Source: Meandrina meandrites (taxonomy: Eukaryota > Cnidaria > Anthozoa > Scleractinia > Meandrinidae). Taken from it: a DNA stretch of 64,000 nucleotides. Below, in pieces: positions 44,060 to 54,714 of this stretch; position 1 is the stretch's first letter, and every line of letters begins with the position of its first letter. The translations under genes and the position numbers were made by a program. The notes beneath the pieces were generated by a model, which saw only the letters and a list, made by a program, of their open reading frames with translations, did no database searches and was not told where the DNA came from. Where the stretch lies: assembly GCA_963693305.1 (NCBI GenBank), contig OY855913.1:20590015-20654014 (forward strand), in the 5' to 3' direction.

Positions 44060-44541
44060 AAATCAATCTGGCTCCAAAGGCGACAGAGGTTCCAAAGAAG
44101 AAGAGTTCAGTTCACCGAAGAGACTCAACACGGCGTGTGGAACTCCTGCACCTACTGAAGAGTCTAGCGACAGCTTGCCTTCGGAACCTTCATTAGCGGA
44201 GATCAAAGGAATATTGAATAGTATTCAGGGGACAGTCAACAACATTTTGAGGGTGGATAGAGAAATTCAAGGAACTCAAAGTGTCTTCTCTATCTCACGA
44301 TAGGGAACTTGAGAAATTTCTTACCCATGGTGCTCCGCTGGCGTGCTTCGCGCGCTGGAGCTCCGCTATTAACGAAAATGTGGCCCAATACAGACGCGAT
44401 TTGGTATCTAAAGCAAGCAAAATGAAGAAAGATGATATGATTTTCAGCTTTTGGACGCTTGATGGGAATGTGTGCCTGACTACCTTCCCCCAGGGACGTC
44501 CAGTTAGAATCTACGACACAAGCAACCTGGAAAACTTGTAA
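44060..44541 (+). pseudogene. L1-like ORF1 relic
   Basis: The N-terminal part reads ESSDSLPSEPSLAEIKGILN then SIQGTVNNILRVDREIQGTQ (coiled-coil type). After a break it resumes as INENVAQYRRDLVSKASKMK, then DDMIFSFWTLDGNVCL and YDTSNLENL. The last part matches the C-terminus of the ORF1 at 46767-47652 (INENLTRRRRELFNKVWKTK, DGKIFF). The RRM-like middle is missing. At the joint (44330-44370) lies a short repeat, CATGGTGCTCCGCTGGCG, shared with 27805. Same strand as the ORF2 relic that follows. Confidence 0.65.
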
Positions 44542-44767
44542 TGCTGATCTAAAAGCCCTTTCCAAGGAAAGTAAGCTTTAATTTGTTCTTTATTTAGTTC
44601 AGTGGGAATGGGACCATATTCGATCATACAAAGTACATTCTAGCGAACGTAATGCTCCTGAGACAAGCTTTTTTTTAGCAAAATTACTTTTTGCTTGTTT
44701 TGTTTGCCATTCAACTTCCTCGCTAATTTTTTTGTTATTGCGCATTTACACACGATTTTCTCTGTTT

Positions 44768-44771
44768 AGGT

Positions 44772-44842
<71 letters not shown>

Positions 44843-45285
44843 TTTATTTCTGTGTCAAAAAATGTTTAGCTGAGGGGAAAAGTCCCCTCTACTAATTGTG
44901 GACACCTACCTACAAAAACTAAAACATAATTACAGCTATTACAATAATTAATATAAGTTAAAAAAAGGGAGCTATTTACATGATAAAAATTTATGTGATA
45001 AAAATACTATATACATGATTATTAAAATTCACAGAGGTGGCAGTTGCAGCTTTCATTGTTTAGAAAGTTGCTGAAGTCGCGTTTCCGAATTGTTTTCTTA
45101 AATGTATTAAGAGACTGACAGTTTCTTTCATCGGTCGTCAGGTGACTCCAGAGCTTTGGCCCCAGGTATCTGATGGAATGCTTCCCATACGTAACTGTAG
45201 CGAAGCGGGGCAGTGAGTCTGATTGCCTCAGCCTGTAGGACGACTGATGGGGCTTAAATGGCTCATGGATCGTTTATTTTTTTTA
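44768..45285 (-). pseudogene. 3' end of a CR1/L2-like LINE (minus strand)
   Basis: Minus-strand frame 45285-45022 encodes IHEPFKPHQSSYRLRQSDSL, PRFATVTYGKHSIRYLGPKL and WSHLTTDERNCQSLNTFKKT, and ends NCHLCEF-stop. The RY(G)...SIRYLGPKLW motif and the Cys-rich end are typical of the last residues of CR1/L2-group ORF2 in cnidarians. Beyond the stop, about 180 bp of 3' UTR lead into an (AAT)n tract at 44773-44841, the usual 3' tail. Only the 3' end is present, as expected of 5'-truncated LINE copies. Confidence 0.75.
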
Positions 45286-45334
45286 TGGTCTGATGTCGCT
45301 TTCCCGATCTGGTTTCGGACTATGCCGTCGATGT

Positions 45335-46440
45335 TTTCGTCTAATAATTCAACACTAGACAATTTTGTCATATGTTCCTTAAATGTCAAGGGACTTTCGA
45401 ACGCTGACAAAAGAAGAGAAACCTTTAACTGGCTTAGAAACAAAAATGTTCTTTTTATTTATTACAAGAAGTTCACTGTTCTAAGGAAACGGAAAATTTC
45501 TGGTTAACAGATTGGGGCTACAAAGGTATCTTTAGTAGCCTGTCGAGCACTAGAGCTGGTTTAGAGCTGGAGTTTTTATCCTTTTTAATAACAATTTCGC
45601 GTTCGACATACAAAAGTATTACTCTAAAATCGTGGGTAAATATATAATACTTGACATTAAAACAGAGGACAAAATCATAACCCTTCTGAACTTGTACGCA
45701 TCTAATAATGATGAACCTAGTTTTTTTCCAAAATATTTTTATTACTTAGTAATAAGAGGCGATTTTAACCTCGTGCAAAATTTAGAAAAAGACAAGAAAG
45801 GTGGAAACCAAACTACTCATTTCAAATCCCTTAAAGAAATTGAAAACCTCAAAGAAAGTATGGACTTGACAGATATCTGGCGAAACCTTCACCCAGACTC
45901 GCAACGTTTCACATAGAGAAGAAGAAATCCAGAAGTTCATTGCCAGGCTTCAGAACCGATCACTCTTTAATTACTCTCTGCATCGGCATCAAAACTAACG
46001 CCAGGGGGCAGGTTTCTGGAAACTGAATGCTCACTTGAATATATTAACCTTATTAAAAATACCATAAATGAAGTGTCAAACGACTACAAAGACGATGAAA
46101 CAATAGATCCCGTTCTCTAATGGGACGTGTTGAAAATGCAAATTAGAGCAAGCGCAATCAAATATGCAAAAGAATGTAAGGCGAAACAGAGACAAAGCGA
46201 AACGACCTTGGAAACAGATATCTTTTAATTAGAGCAGAAACTTGAGGGAAATAAACTATCGGATGCTACAAAGAATGAAACTCGTAAAGAGTTGCTGGTT
46301 AAAAAAACAAAACCTTGACCAATTGATAAAGTACAAAACCCAAGGGTCTATTATCAGGTTTAAAGGTCAAATGAACCAAGGTTTCGACATTCTTTCTTTT
46401 GCGATTTTAAAGCAACCAAACGCTGAAAGAACCCATTATT
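45335..46440 (+). pseudogene. Old L1-like ORF2 relic, endonuclease and linker part
   Basis: Pieces in several frames match an L1 endonuclease: FVICSLNVKGLSNADKRRET and FNWLRNKNV; later YIILDIKTEDKIITLLNLYA and RGDFNLVQN (GDFN motif); then SMDLTDIWRNLHPDSQRFT. After 45916 a further frame gives KYAKECKAKQRQSETTL-like linker and GSIIRFKG near 46350. Stops and frameshifts abound, so it is old. The matching reverse-transcriptase part may be the relic at 54715-55900, separated by younger insertions. Confidence 0.7.
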
Positions 46441-46766
46441 AAATAAACTTAGGAAGAAATTTGGTTTCTGAGCCTTAAAGCGTGAACTATAGCAAAAACT
46501 ACGAAGATTTCCGACGGTTTCACGAAAACGTTTCAAAAATGACCGCGCACTGGAATGGAAGGAATGGATCGAGCTTTGAATTTTGTGACGTAATAATTTT
46601 TTTTGACGGCTTTGCGATCGAGGGACGATCGTCATTTGAAGAGCGAATAATGTAAAGTTTGAGAGTTTGAGTCAGTCTGAGTAATTCAAATAATTCTGAA
46701 AATTAGCATATACGGCGCCATGGCGGCCGGACGGACTTTTCCGTAGTCCGTTTCTTTATCTCCCCA

Positions 46767-47652
46767 ATGGTCGAAAAAGATAAAAGCAAGGAAGGCCTAA
46801 TCACTTCTTATCTCAGTGGCAAACGACAGGAAAGATGCAGCAGCAGCAGCTCCCCTGAATCAAAAACTCCGCCGGCTAAATCAGTAAAAATTATGCCTTC
46901 GACATTCGACAGCACCGAAATGGCGGAGATGCGTGAGATGTTGACACAAATACAAGATAACACTAACAAACTGTTAGAGGAAAATCAAACTTTACGAAAG
47001 CAGTACGCCGATTTACACGAATCGCTAAACTTTCATATGGCCAAAGTGGAAAAACTTGAGACGGAAAATCAAACGCTCAAGAAAGAAGTCAGGTTTCTGA
47101 AAACGAGCCTCGAAGAAGTCAAAGAAGATAACGACGCAATGGCCGAAGACCTTGCTACCGCTATAAACAAGATTGATGACTTGGAACAATATTCGAGAAA
47201 ACATAATCTGGAGTTTCACGGCATTCCAGAAAGCTCCCAAGAAAACTTGGCCGAACAAATTATTAAGCTTGGAAATGTGCTCAACGTCCCTATTCGGAAC
47301 AATGACATTGACATCTGCCACCGGTTATCCGCAAGCAAGAAATCCAACAACAAACCCAGGCCAATCATCGCCAGATTTAAATCGTACAGAGCTAAGAAAG
47401 CACTATATATACAGCGCCCGCAAGCAGTTGAAGAATCAAAGCCTAAACAATGTTTTCCCCGGAGCAAACATCGTATATATCAATGAGAACCTTACAAGAA
47501 GACGTCGCGAACTCTTCAACAAAGTCTGGAAAACCAAAAAGCTGAACCATTGGCACAGCGTGTGGACAGTTGACGGTAAAATCTTTTTCAAAATTTCTGT
47601 AGATGATGTCCCGGAAAGAATCTATAGCTTAGAAGACTTAGATAATTTCTAG
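46767..47652 (+). pseudogene. L1-like ORF1 (single frameshift)
   Basis: Starts MVEKDKSKEGLITSYLSGKR. A long coiled coil follows (TQIQDNTNKLLEENQTLRKQ; KLETENQTLKKEVRFLKTSL), then the RRM-like domain (NLEFHGIPESSQENLAEQII; DICHRL; RPIIARFKSYRAKKALY). Near 47400-47415 a frameshift moves the frame to one ending at 47652, which carries the C-terminal domain YINENLTRRRRELFNKVWKT and VDGKIFFKIS. Without the shift the protein would be about 295 residues, the usual size for this ORF1 class. It would act as the L1 RNA chaperone, but this copy is interrupted. Confidence 0.82.
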
Positions 47653-48028
47653 TTTATTCACTTCTTTCATTCACTTGTTTATTATCTGAGGTTACAGCTA
47701 GTTTAAATGTATTGCCTAAAACCGTGTTTCTAGATATTTTCATTTACTAAGGCTTCGCCCTTGCACAAATTTTGTTTTTTCAATCATGTTGAACGAATCG
47801 GAATTAATAATTAGGTCGCGGGGAGGCGTAGAGGGACACCTTCAATTGTTTTCATGGGTTTTAGCCATTCTCTAGAATCCCTTCTATACAATAAGCCGCT
47901 TGTCGGCTCATTTAGTTCCTATTGTGTGTTTAATGTTAAATTATCTTCGTTGTTAAATAGTTGTAGTCGGGCACATCCTTTGGGAAATATCCTTTTTGAG
48001 CGGTGCGCATTTGTTGTCCAGTAATCCT

Positions 48029-49240
48029 ATGTCTTTAAACAAACACAAATCTTAAATGTATTTCTCTGAACATCAGAGGTATAAATAAGTCGATCAAACG
48101 AAGGAATTTATTTCGTTGGCTCCATAACGGTAAATACGACGTAATTTTCTTACAAGAAACCTATAGTGACGAAAAAATTGAAAACATATGGCGCGCGGAA
48201 TGGGGTGGTGACGTTTTCTACTCCCATGGTTCAAAACACAGCAGAGGCGTGATGTTGTTAATCAATCCGACTTTCAAAATTGAAAACCCTGATATTATCC
48301 GAGACAAGAAAGGGAGGTTTCTTCTCGTTCGGGCTTCGCTACGGGATGAAGAATTTTGTTTTGCTAACATTTACGCTCCGAATGATCCAAGTCTCCAAAA
48401 AACCTTTTTTAATGAATTGTCTAATAAATTGCAACCTCACTCAAATGACAATCTCATCCTTGGTGGCGATTTCAACTGCCCGCTTGAAAGTGTTGATAAG
48501 ACGGGAGGAAAAGATTTAAACAACCGAAGAAGTGTTATTGATAGCATAAATGACCTTCGCAACACCTTAGGTCTCGTAGACATTTGGCGACTTCATCACC
48601 CCTCCTCCCAACGTTTCACGTGGAGCAACAGTTCTGGCAAAATACAATGCCGCCTAGATTACTGGCTTGTGTCTAAACACTTAGTGCCGCGCACCTGCAA
48701 AACGGAGGTTAAAGCATACTACGATTCGGATCATTCCCCAATTTATGTCGAAATTCAGTACGAAAATTCACAGAAAAATCAGATCCAGGGTTTTGGAAAT
48801 TTAACAATTCCCTCCTCGAAAATAAGGAATTTGTCATAAACTTGAAATTTTTTCTTATTCACGCAAAAGAAAAGCACAATAACACTGATGACAAAAGACT
48901 ATACTGGGAAATGATTAAGATGGAAATCAGGGATTTCTGTATACGGTTTGCAAAACGCCTTAGCAAAAACAAAAAGACCAAAGAAATGGACCTACTTCGT
49001 AAATTGAATGAACTTAATGTTCTTCTCGGCAAAAACCCCAACGACGTGAATTTAACAACTGAAGCGAGAAGCGTTAAACTAGAACTGAAAAACTTATCTG
49101 AGCGCAAAACAAAAGGTGCTATAATTAGGAGCAGAGTAAGGTGGTATGAGCATGGTGAAAGGAATACCAATTGCAAGTACTTCGTCAATTTGGAAAAGCG
49201 TTCACACAATAGGAAACCGACATTGTTAAATTAAAAACAG
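48029..49240 (+). pseudogene. L1-like ORF2, endonuclease and linker (frameshifted)
   Basis: A likely original start is ATG 48029, followed within 25 bp by a one-base shift. The endonuclease then reads LKCISLNIRGINKSIKRRNL, VIFLQETYSDEKIENIW, LILGGDFNCPLE, RLDYWLVSKH and SDHSPIYVE, so every catalytic motif is present. The frame stops at 48839 after another shift. The linker continues in frame 48842-49234 (KRLYWEMIKMEIRDFCIRFA; KGAIIRSRVRWYEHGERN), and a third shift near 49225 leads into the reverse-transcriptase frame. Confidence 0.82.
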
Positions 49241-50235
49241 ATGAAAATGAGTACCTGGAGGAACCAAACGAAATTCTATTGGAGATGGAACATTTCTATA
49301 AAACGCTGTTCACTTCACAATTGCCTGAAGTTAGCACATTTAATGAATCCAGCAAACCCTTCCTAAACCCTGAAAATGTACCCAAACTAAATCCTGAACT
49401 GCAAAATACCTGCGAAGGTCTTATTATTGCTGATGAATGTCTGTCCATTCTCAAGACTTTTGCAAAGAACAAAACCCCCGGTTCCGACGGCCTCACAGCA
49501 GAATTTTATTTATGTTTCTGGAACGATGTTGTTGGCCCTTTAATTGACTGTTATAATGATGCCTACCAAAAAGGTGAAATGTCAATCTCGCAAAGAAGAG
49601 GCGTGATTTCGCTCATACCAAAGAAAGACAAAGATAATCTTCTTCTGAAAAACTGGCGACCAATTTCTTTGCTAAACACAGATTACAAAATTGCAACCAA
49701 ATGCATCGCAACGCGACTAGAGAAACTTCTACCGACATTAATAAATAGTGACCAAACTGGATACGTTAAAAATCGCTTTATTGGAGAAAATATCCGCTTA
49801 ATCTCCGATGTAATCGATGCGTATGAGAAACGAAATCTGCCCGGCATGCTCCTATTTATAGATTTCGAAAAAGCTTTTGATTCCCTCGAATGGAAGTACC
49901 TATTCGAGGCTATTGACGTCATGAACTTTGGGCCAATGTTCCAGAACTGGATTCACGTCTTTTATTCTAACATCTCCAGCTGCGTAGTTAATAACGGTTT
50001 TGCATCGAATTTCTTTTCCCTTCATAGAGGAGTCAGGCAAGGGTGTCCCTTATCAGGGCTACTATTTGTCTTAGCTGTCGAAACGCTGGCCCAATCCATC
50101 AGGCGGAATAATAACATATGTGGCCTGAAACTTAATGACACTGAAATAAAACTAAGTCTGTATGCTGATGATATCATAGCCTTCATACTTAACGACTCTT
50201 CTGCGGACCACTTATTTAACCTCCTAAAAAAGTCA
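49241..50235 (+). pseudogene. L1-like ORF2, reverse transcriptase (3'-truncated)
   Basis: The frame carries EMEHFYKTLFTSQLPEV, KNKTPGSDGLTAEFY, LKNWRPISLLNTDYKIATKC, LFIDFEKAFDSLEWKYLF (first catalytic Asp), RGVRQGCPLSGLLFVLAVE and the YADD box near 50160. These motifs match the order in the intact L1 RT. Similarity ends about 25 residues after YADD (DHLFNLLKK). The thumb, zf-RVT end and 3' UTR are missing, so it cannot be functional. The frame runs on to 50313 through unrelated sequence. Confidence 0.85.
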
Positions 50236-51162
50236 ATACCCATCCCGTTAATTAAATGTCTAAACGTAGTGTGTTTAAGAGTGACAGTCCGTAAGAATCC
50301 AACAAATTCTTAAATTCGCGGCAAGGGTGGAAAAATCAATTTCGCTCATATTTTTTTGTTTGGTAGGCTAGGGTATAGCTAAATTCACTGGATAGTTTTT
50401 TTGGTCAAATGTCCTTTTATTTCTGAGAAAAATTCAAATAACGAAATTCCGTTAAAATCGCCATTTGAGGCAATGAATTATTACACAGGTTTGAGAGCCT
50501 CGCATGCAAAGACTTATCATTCCACCACCTTTAAAACACTCAAACCTTTACATCTGTTGGAATGATTTTGGTAAATATTGAGTTGTTCTTTGGATACAAA
50601 ATAATTTAATTTCGAACGCTCATAGTTCACTGCAGTAAAAGTGCTTCGTGGATTGTATTAATTTTCACCATGTGGTACACCTTCAAATGGGCTAAGCTTC
50701 TGGTGGTTGACGTTTAGAAGGATGGTCTAGAGACTCCTGCAAAAATTTCTTTGGGCAAATGATTTAGAGCGATGCGAGAGCTTTTCAAAGTTCGTTAAAA
50801 ATGCAAATATTTGACCTTCCCAATCAACATTCCATTTGGAGGTCAAACATATATTTTAGTCGATTTCGTCGGTCTAAATAAAATAGTGATTTATTAAAGA
50901 ATTTGTTAACAGAAGATCACTACTCTCTACCTATATTATAGAAAAGAATTGAGAAAATTATTTTTCTTCATTTCATAATTAAGTGTTTTTCTCTTTCACA
51001 TATTTCAGCCTTCACTCTTTTTTGTTTCTTCTCTTTTCGTTTATCGGTTTTACCCTCTTTGTGCCCAATTTGATAATTCTCCTGTCTTCACTTATTTTCG
51101 TATTAAAATACGAAAATAAGAAATAATACAAAGATGATTTGACCATAAGGAGAGGAAAAATT

Positions 51163-51222
51163 CTGAGCCCCAGATGGGATTCGAATCCACGACCCTCTGA
51201 GTTCTAGATTGCGTGCTCTAAT
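51163..51222 (-). repeat. tRNA-derived fragment (B box)
   Basis: On the minus strand, TTAGAGCACGCAATCTAGAA is followed by GGGTCGTGGATTCGAATCCC. This is the D-stem-to-TpsiC part of a tRNA, including a consensus B box. The 5' part with the A box is missing, and an A/AAC-rich tract follows on the 5' side. It is a truncated tRNA pseudogene or SINE head. Confidence 0.6.
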
Positions 51223-52041
51223 TGTTGTTTCCTTTTCTTGATATCTTTTTTGTTTCGGGTTAGGTCCAATTTCTTTTTTGTTGTTGTTGTTGTTTTTTTT
51301 TTTTTTTGCTTTTCTCGTCTTTTCTTCTTTTCCTTGTCCGTGACTCATCTTTTCATCACTTTTATAGTCAACGCAGAAGTAGATTTTCCGAGCGCGTTCC
51401 GAATATCTAGCTATATGGGTGCCACATGCATGCTTGAAGACTGCTAAGCATGGCGTTGGTTGTCCGTGGGGGGGGGAAGAACGTCGGCACTTTTTTGGAG
51501 ACATGTGCTAATCAAGCCGTTGCTAAGAACATCCCCATGAACTTTTGTTTTTCTCGGAACTTGTTTTATATTAACTGCATGTATGCACGTCTGTAAAATA
51601 TGAACAGAAGCTTTGTTACTGCGCACACTCGGTTGCGCGGCACCTCTATGTCGCACTTCCAAGACCTTTTCCAAAGGCCTTGTCTTCCTCCCCCCCCCCC
51701 CCCAACTCCCACGGTTCTCAAAAATGAAACTTTGGTCTCTTTTTGTGGTAGAAACACACAACCAAACTGCCTCACGGAAAACTCAAGATAAGGTAATGTT
51801 CGGCAATATAGCATATAGGTGAGTCATATGCGGACCAGTGGACCTTTATATTTGTTGATGTGTAATTTATATACGGCGGATTTATAATTAGGGGGCTACC
51901 ACACCCCATAACAAGCACTCTTCCCGAAAAACTGAATACTGTCAAACCACCTTGTCAGTATTCTCCTGCCTCTACCTTTGAGCTTTTCAAACAAAATTGG
52001 TCAAATAACAATTAAACAAGAAAAAATAAAAGATAAAAAAA

Positions 52042-52140
52042 TCTCGGCTTTGGTTTTGGCGTTCGCCCACTCAGCGCCTCACTTTGCTCGGCGAGAACCC
52101 GTCGTGTCCGCTCGCATGCTGCCAAAACCAAAGCCGAGAG
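52042..52140. repeat. Hairpin repeat of about 100 bp
   Basis: CTCGGCTTTGGTTTTGGC and GCCAAAACCAAAGCCGAG are perfectly inverted around a GC-rich centre. It lies inside the long-armed TTAA element. Confidence 0.72.
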
Positions 52141-52292
52141 CCTGCTCGCTGACTAAAATACCCACAGTATTTAACCAAAAATGTAAGTTTTCAAGGTTTA
52201 GACCACTGTCAAAAACCTTGTACGATCCTGAACTTACTCTACGTTGGATCAAACTAGATCCTCACCAGGAAAAAAAAAAGAACATTTTGAAA

Positions 52293-52405
52293 TGTTGCAA
52301 GGACTGGTCAGACAACGTGCAAAAGGCGTAAATACAATATTTCGGCAGGCCAAATACGCCTTTTGTATACACGTTGTCTGCATTGTCTGACCAGTCCTTG
52401 CAATA
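52293..52405. repeat. Hairpin repeat of about 113 bp
   Basis: TTGCAAGGACTGGTCAGACA (left) pairs with TGTCTGACCAGTCCTTGCAA (right). Further in, CAAAAGGCGTA pairs with TACGCCTTTTG. The right arm has an extra ten-base stretch repeating TTGTCTG. Confidence 0.75.
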
Positions 52406-53537
52406 TTTCTATGTTTCAAAAATGCAAATATACATTAGGGGAATTCTGCTATGAAGGGCTCAGCTAAACAGCTCACCGACACCAAAAAATATTCTGTTTG
52501 TTTTGTTTTGTGACTGACTGAGTATGGAATCCAACAAGAGCACGAAGTTATTTTTTTTTTAATTTGATTTTATATATTTTTGTGGGAGAGGTAGGAATCT
52601 TGCCCAGTGTCAAATTTGGCAGTGTCTGCTAAATATAAATTAAACTACTTAATAAATCGAACAAAATCTGTGGAATTTGAATCCAGAACAGCAACATATG
52701 TAACAAAATTTGTGCTTGGGAGAAAATCGCTTAATTTCATTTTTGTAACCACTAAGTAAACAAACCATAGTCACGTTAATTACTTGGCGCCTTTTGTTTC
52801 CTTTCGGGCGAAACACACGAATAAAGATTTTTAAATGATATATAATCAACCGGCAAATTTGCTAACAGAAAATAAAAGGACGTTATTCTTTCAAGGCCTT
52901 TGGTCGGTGGTATTACTGGATTGTGATTATGCGGTTATAAACCTAAAACTATTGATAGCATTTCTGTTGGCCCTTTTCTTAACTTGTTTTTTCAGTATGA
53001 TAATTTTAACGTTCCCAACGACCCAATGTGCACAACCAAGTTTATACATTTTCCTGGATTTCAGAAAGAAGACTAAACTTTCCTAAATTCATCACTTTTT
53101 TAATTGTTGTTAGGGTACCGAAATCGGCAACTTTTTCTTTTCCACACCCCCTTAAATGCCGATGACAGCATTGCGTGACGCCTAATAAGATTAAGCACCG
53201 AAATGTTTGTTCTCACAGCGATCAGTCGGTCGGATGTAAATATTTTAGTGTACTTCAAACTAAGCAACATTCAAGAAGGGCCTTAGAGGTTGAAAAAATA
53301 CAGTGGTTCTGAAAATATGGGGGAAATTTATTCGACCATCGCCCAGAAACATGTTGACAAATGGACGTTGAACAAACAGAACTACGCATAAACAGCATGC
53401 ATGCAACGTATGACTGAGAGAATCGCGCTAAAATCGGGAATTAGACCTGTCTTCTGAAGCAACTAAGGTGAGAACACTTCGAAATGTTTTTCCTTGTGCC
53501 TATTCCAACCTATTTTGAGTTAAATGAAGTGTTGCGG
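52406..53537. other. Interior of long-armed element, no gene recognised
   Basis: The ORF at 52835-53086 (+) is hydrophobic but shows no recognisable motif. No transposase signature was found. Confidence 0.35.
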
Positions 53538-54129
53538 ACTAAAATATATGTTTGACCTCCAAATGGAATGTTGATTGGGAAGGTCAAATATTTGCATTTT
53601 TAACGAACTTTGAAAAGCTCTCGCATCGCTCTAAATCATTTGCCCAAAGAAATTTTTGCAGAAGTTTCTAGACCATCCTTCTAAACGTCAACCACCAGAA
53701 GCTTAGCCCATTTGAAGGTGTACCACATGGTGAAAATTAATACAATCCACGAAGCACTTTTACTGCAGTGAACTATAAGCGTTCGAAAGTAAATTATTTT
53801 GTATCCAAAGAACAACTCAATATTTACCAAAATCATTCTAACAGATGTTAAGAGATTGCTAAAACAGGTTTGAGTGTTTTAAAGGTGGTGGAATGATTTG
53901 TCTTTGCATGCGAGGCTCTCAAACCTGTGCAATAATTCAGTGCCTCAAATGGCAATTTTAACGGAATTTCGTTATTTGAATTTTTCTCAGAAATAAAAGG
54001 ACATTTGACCAAAAAAACTATCCAGTGAATTTAGTTATACCCTAGCCTACCAAACATAAAAATATGAGCGAAATTGATTTTTCCACCCTTGCCGCGATAT
54101 GTTTGATTCTAAGGGACATGCCCTCTTAA

Positions 54130-54714
54130 GTTATAAACATAAACGCGACTTGCCCGAGAGTCAGCTAATCGCCGGAGCAAGACGCTAAAGAGACTAATTA
54201 AATTAATCGCGGTTTTCAGTTGGCGACACGGAGTCTCAAGCAGTATTAAATTTAAGAAGTTTCCTTGTCACGAACTCTTAAAACAAGAGGCCACAACACA
54301 CTCTGAAGAAGATACCTTGCCATTTTTATGACACAGTATTAACATCACAATGAGAACATTATTCTTCAAATCTGCTTTGTGCAAATGCTTTATGCAATTT
54401 CTACTACGGTCAGCGAAACTAGCCCGTCCTAAAGGAACGCTTGAATAACAATTTAGTGTTGGGTCTTTTGCTGGCGGCGTGTGCGTTGTAAGCAGGCGAG
54501 CGTTTCAAATCCGGGATTAATTCACAACTCACCGATCCTGCCTCCTACAAATTGAAAATCTTCGAATGAAATCGCTTGCTTACAACTGTGTCAGATTACT
54601 TCCCCTTTATAAAAACCTGATTGGTGTGAGATACAAACATACTCCACTGACTGACTGACTGACTGACTGACTACACGGTCCATTGCGCCGACTAAGAGTT
54701 ATTTTTTTGAAAAA
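54130..54714. other. Intron stretch with (GACT)n microsatellite
   Basis: A short (CTGA)n run lies at 54646-54672. Otherwise nothing is recognised. Confidence 0.5.

Larger units (their letters stand above)
46700..50275 (+). mobile_element. Second L1-like LINE, frameshifted and 3'-truncated
   Basis: A CpG-rich leader (GGCGCCATGGCGGCCGGACG) precedes ORF1 (46767-47652, one frameshift) and ORF2 (from about 48029, three frameshifts). The coding sequence ends abruptly just after the reverse-transcriptase YADD region, near 50235, where unrelated sequence and then a TTAA-flanked element begin. L1 copies normally lose the 5' end, so the missing 3' end implies a later deletion or rearrangement. It is related to, but distinct from, the intact L1 at 6889-13456. 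Confidence 0.8.
50276..54129. mobile_element. TTAA-flanked element with long inverted arms
   Basis: The element interior is 50280-54125, with TTAA at 50276-50279 and 54126-54129. The two arms (about 50280-50861 and 53538-54125) are inverted copies: CGCGGCAAGGGTGGAAAAAT at 50319 matches the inverse of 54078-54097. Similarity runs on through GGTCAAACATATATTTTAGT with few differences, and weakens in the outermost 40 bp. The interior (50862-53537) holds smaller hairpins and a tRNA-like piece but no recognisable transposase. The TTAA target fits piggyBac or Kolobok groups. Confidence 0.75.

Noticed and set aside
51103..51504. 133-codon minus-strand ORF
   Set aside because: It spans a tRNA-like fragment and an A/AAC-rich tract; composition is Lys/Asn low complexity.
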